From an uncultured Pseudomonadota bacterium (GTDB lineage: Bacteria > Pseudomonadota > Gammaproteobacteria > Burkholderiales > SG8-39), in assembly GCA_903864555.1 (NCBI GenBank), contig CAIPGJ010000849.1, positions 1-7,943 on the forward strand: a DNA stretch of 7,943 bases. The letters are read 5' to 3'. This document shows positions 6,409-7,943 of the stretch, one piece after another; the stretch's first letter is position 1; each line of letters starts with the position of its first letter. The notes beneath the pieces were generated by a model. That model had not been told where the DNA came from. It saw only the letters and a list, made by a program, of their open reading frames with translations, and made no database searches. Position numbers and translations under genes: made by a program.

Positions 6409-7179
6409 ATGCAGCATGCAGTGGATGATTTGCGCGGACGCGTGGCACTGGTCACCGGGGCGGGCCGGAATGTCGGGCGGGCCATTGCCCTCGCGTTTGC
6501 CCGGGCCGGTGCATCCGTCGTTGTGAACGGCCACAGAGATCAGGCCGCTCTCAGGGATGTGGCACGCGAAATCTCCGCCTGCGGCGTCGAGTCCCTCGAT
6601 GTGCTGGCCGATGTCTCGGATCCGCTGCAGGTGCAGGCCATGACGGACCAGGTGCTGCAGCGCTTCGGCCGTATCGACATATCGGTATCGAATGTGGCGG
6701 TGCGGCCGCATCAGGCGCTGCTCGATATCTCGATCGAAGACTGGCAGCGTGTGATCAACACCAATCTGGGCGCTGCGTTCTATCTGGCCAGGTCGGTCAT
6801 TCCCCACATGCAGCGCCTTGCCTGGGGCAGGATCATCCACATTTCCGGCAAGGATGCGTTCCTGCCAGGGCCGGGACGCGCACACAATGTCGCGGCCAAG
6901 GGCGGCCTGCATGCCTTCACCAAGGCACTGGCGGTGGAATTCGGTCCGTCGGGCATCACGGTCAATACCGTGGCGCCGGGCAAGCTGGACACCGTCAGGA
7001 GCCAAGAGGATGCCGCCAGATTCAAGGATGAGTGGGCCAGGGCCACGGCAAGCCTGCCGGTGCGCCGACTGGGGACGCCCGAGGATATCGCCCAGGCCTG
7101 CCTGTATCTTGCAGGGCCCGGTTCCTTCATGACGGGCCAGGTGCTGCATCTCAATGGCGGAGATGCCATGCTCGGATAG
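6409..7179 (+). CDS. SDR-fold oxidoreductase-like protein with replaced catalytic Ser and Tyr
   Basis: At 256 residues this has the length and layout of a classical SDR: RVALVTGAGRNVGRA (11-25) at the nucleotide-binding loop, an acidic LADVSD near 66-71, IDISVSNVA at 89-97, VINTNL at 115-120, RIIHISG at 141-147, K164 after the RAHN block, and ITVNTVAPG at 183-191. Several normally invariant positions differ. The middle Gly of TGxxxGxG is N21 and NNAG reads SNVA (94-97). The catalytic Ser position is G147, and the Tyr of YxxxK is N160, while K164 is kept. The 13-residue distance from G147 to N160 matches the Ser-Tyr spacing of classical members, so the alignment is firm. The fold is clear but the chemistry is not: it may be a non-redox SDR-like enzyme or use a different proton donor such as H159. 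Translation starts at ATG 6409 with GGGGGA six bases upstream. The promoter at 6231-6258 drives it. Confidence 0.9.
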   Translation: MQHAVDDLRGRVALVTGAGRNVGRAIALAFARAGASVVVNGHRDQAALRDVAREISACGVESLDVLADVSDPLQVQAMTDQVLQRFGRIDISVSNVAVRPHQALLDISIEDWQRVINTNLGAAFYLARSVIPHMQRLAWGRIIHISGKDAFLPGPGRAHNVAAKGGLHAFTKALAVEFGPSGITVNTVAPGKLDTVRSQEDAARFKDEWARATASLPVRRLGTPEDIAQACLYLAGPGSFMTGQVLHLNGGDAMLG

Positions 7180-7194
7180 AGCGATGGGGCTGAT

Positions 7195-7218
7195 TGCCTG
7201 CTGGATGTCCGGCAGGCA
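7195..7218 (+). terminator. Strong hairpin between the SDR and MmgE/PrpD genes
   Basis: TGCCTGCTGG (7195-7204) pairs with CCGGCAGGCA (7209-7218) over ten positions, one a G-U wobble, closing an ATGT tetraloop. It lies 15 bases after the SDR stop. There is no following U-tract, so it may be a partial terminator, a processing or stability element, or an attenuator separating the two genes' expression. Confidence 0.4.
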
Positions 7219-7243
7219 TACGGGGCGCCAAAGTCCAGCCTGC

Positions 7244-7295
7244 TTGTCCAGTGTGATTGTCCAATGTGGTTGTCCGGTCTGCCTGTCGGACCGAA
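7244..7295. repeat. 13-bp tandem repeats between the SDR and MmgE/PrpD genes
   Basis: Units are TTGTCCAGTGTGA (7244-7256), TTGTCCAATGTGG (7257-7269) and TTGTCCGGTCTGC (7270-7282), with a degenerate fourth (CTGTCGGACCGAA, 7283-7295). TTGTCC is invariant in the first three. The array ends just before the ribosome site of the next gene (GAGAGGAAG from 7301). Overlapping short inverted repeats (GTCCG/CGGAC at 7272-7291) lie inside it. Confidence 0.7.
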
Positions 7296-7316
7296 TGCAT
7301 GAGAGGAAGAAGATCA

Positions 7317-7943
7317 ATGGGTGTCACCCAAAAGCTGGCTCAGTTCACTATCGGCACCGCGCCGCAGGCCATTCCGGCGCAGGTGCTGGAGCAGGCGAAG
7401 CTGAGGATCCTGGACACCGTGGGCGTGATGGTGGGTGGTGCCACGCATCCGAGCACGCTGGCGGCAAGGGCCACGGCCCAGGCGCTGGGCGGGGCGCAGC
7501 AGGTGTCCCTCATCGGCCACCGGGACCGTGTCGCCCTCGACCTGGGAGGATTCGTCAACGGGGTTGCCGCCCATGCACTGGAGTGCGATGACTACACGCG
7601 CCTGGTCACCCATCTGAGCGCAGCCATGGTCCCCGGGACGCTGGCCCTGGCCGAGCATCTGCATGCATCCGGCAAGCTGACGCTCGAGTGCTTTGCAGTC
7701 GGCTTCCAGGTGTCCTCACAGATCGCCCGGGGCCTGGGCGCCGCCCTGTTCGACCGCGGCTGGCATTCGCCGTGCATGCTGGGGGCCTTCGGCGTGGCCG
7801 CAGCAGGTTCCAGAATGATGGGGCTGGACGAGATGGCCACACGGATGGCCTTCGGCATCGTTGCATCGGAGGCCTCGGGCATACGCAAGAATGTCGGCTC
7901 CATGGGCAAGGCCTTCCATGTCGGCCACGGGGTGCGCTGTGGC
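7317..7943 (+). CDS. MmgE/PrpD family protein, N-terminal 209 residues (cut by window end)
   Basis: This family includes 2-methylcitrate dehydratase (PrpD) and cis-aconitate decarboxylase, which act on branched tricarboxylates in the cytoplasm. Full members are about 450 residues, so a little under half is present. Family landmarks are LAQFTIG at the start, ILDTVGVMVGG (31-41), the FVNGVAAHALECDDY active-site block (79-93; D91, D92), H99 followed by SAAMVPGTLALAEHL, GWHSP (H150), AAAGSRMMGLD (161-171), and SMGKAFHVGHGVRCG (K198). The Asp, His and Lys positions match residues proposed as catalytic in cis-aconitate decarboxylase. The Pro usual after the first His is L100. ATG 7317 is chosen for GAGAGGAAG at 7301-7309 and the normal family N-terminus. 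It follows the SDR by 137 bases. It may share that promoter, subject to the hairpin between them. The substrate is unknown, as most bacterial paralogues are uncharacterised. Confidence 0.93.
   Translation, partial: MGVTQKLAQFTIGTAPQAIPAQVLEQAKLRILDTVGVMVGGATHPSTLAARATAQALGGAQQVSLIGHRDRVALDLGGFVNGVAAHALECDDYTRLVTHLSAAMVPGTLALAEHLHASGKLTLECFAVGFQVSSQIARGLGAALFDRGWHSPCMLGAFGVAAAGSRMMGLDEMATRMAFGIVASEASGIRKNVGSMGKAFHVGHGVRCG

Noticed and set aside
6271..7317. 348-codon minus-strand ORF opposite the SDR gene
   Set aside because: It covers the promoter-side leader and the SDR antisense, and no recognisable domain is seen.

Overview
The window looks like chromosomal DNA from a GC-rich betaproteobacterium, most likely Burkholderiales (Comamonadaceae, Alcaligenaceae or Burkholderiaceae). 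The main clues are a tripartite-tricarboxylate-transporter (TTT/Bug) periplasmic receptor standing alone without its membrane subunits, which is typical of that order, GC-rich codon choice, and strong AAGGAGG ribosome-binding sites. It contains no rRNA, tRNA, CRISPR array, transposase or phage gene. It reads as an accessory catabolic gene cluster.

Layout from left to right. Positions 1-432 are a leader with no convincing gene. Positions 433-1377 (+) encode a secreted Bug-type solute receptor. A 306-base gap follows, holding a terminator-like hairpin, a perfect inverted repeat and a 22-codon leader ORF whose stop overlaps the next start (ATGA). Positions 1684-3468 (+) encode a class B flavin monooxygenase with an N-terminal NTF2-like domain. 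Positions 3469-4875 (+) encode an FAD-dependent dehydrogenase of the fumarate-reductase/KstD-like superfamily, in direct contact with the monooxygenase gene and surely co-transcribed with it. Positions 4903-6027 (-) encode a two-domain carboxymuconolactone-decarboxylase-like protein, convergent with the dehydrogenase. Positions 6028-6408 are a divergent control region with two different tandem-repeat arrays and a near-consensus sigma-70 promoter. Positions 6409-7179 (+) encode a short-chain dehydrogenase/reductase (SDR) whose catalytic Ser and Tyr are both replaced. After a hairpin and a third tandem-repeat array, positions 7317-7943 (+) hold the first 209 codons of an MmgE/PrpD-family protein that runs off the window.

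How the genes may work together (inference). The receptor would bind an organic acid outside the inner membrane. The two flavoproteins would oxygenate and desaturate a cyclic or branched substrate. The CMD-like, SDR-like and MmgE/PrpD-like proteins would handle the resulting carboxylated or lactone intermediates by decarboxylation, oxidoreduction and (de)hydration. No gene identifies the substrate, and no regulator gene lies in the window. The most distinctive features are the SDR lacking the normal catalytic residues and the three intergenic tandem-repeat arrays with periods of 12, 14 and 13 bp. The 14-bp array directly abuts the -35 element of the SDR promoter.
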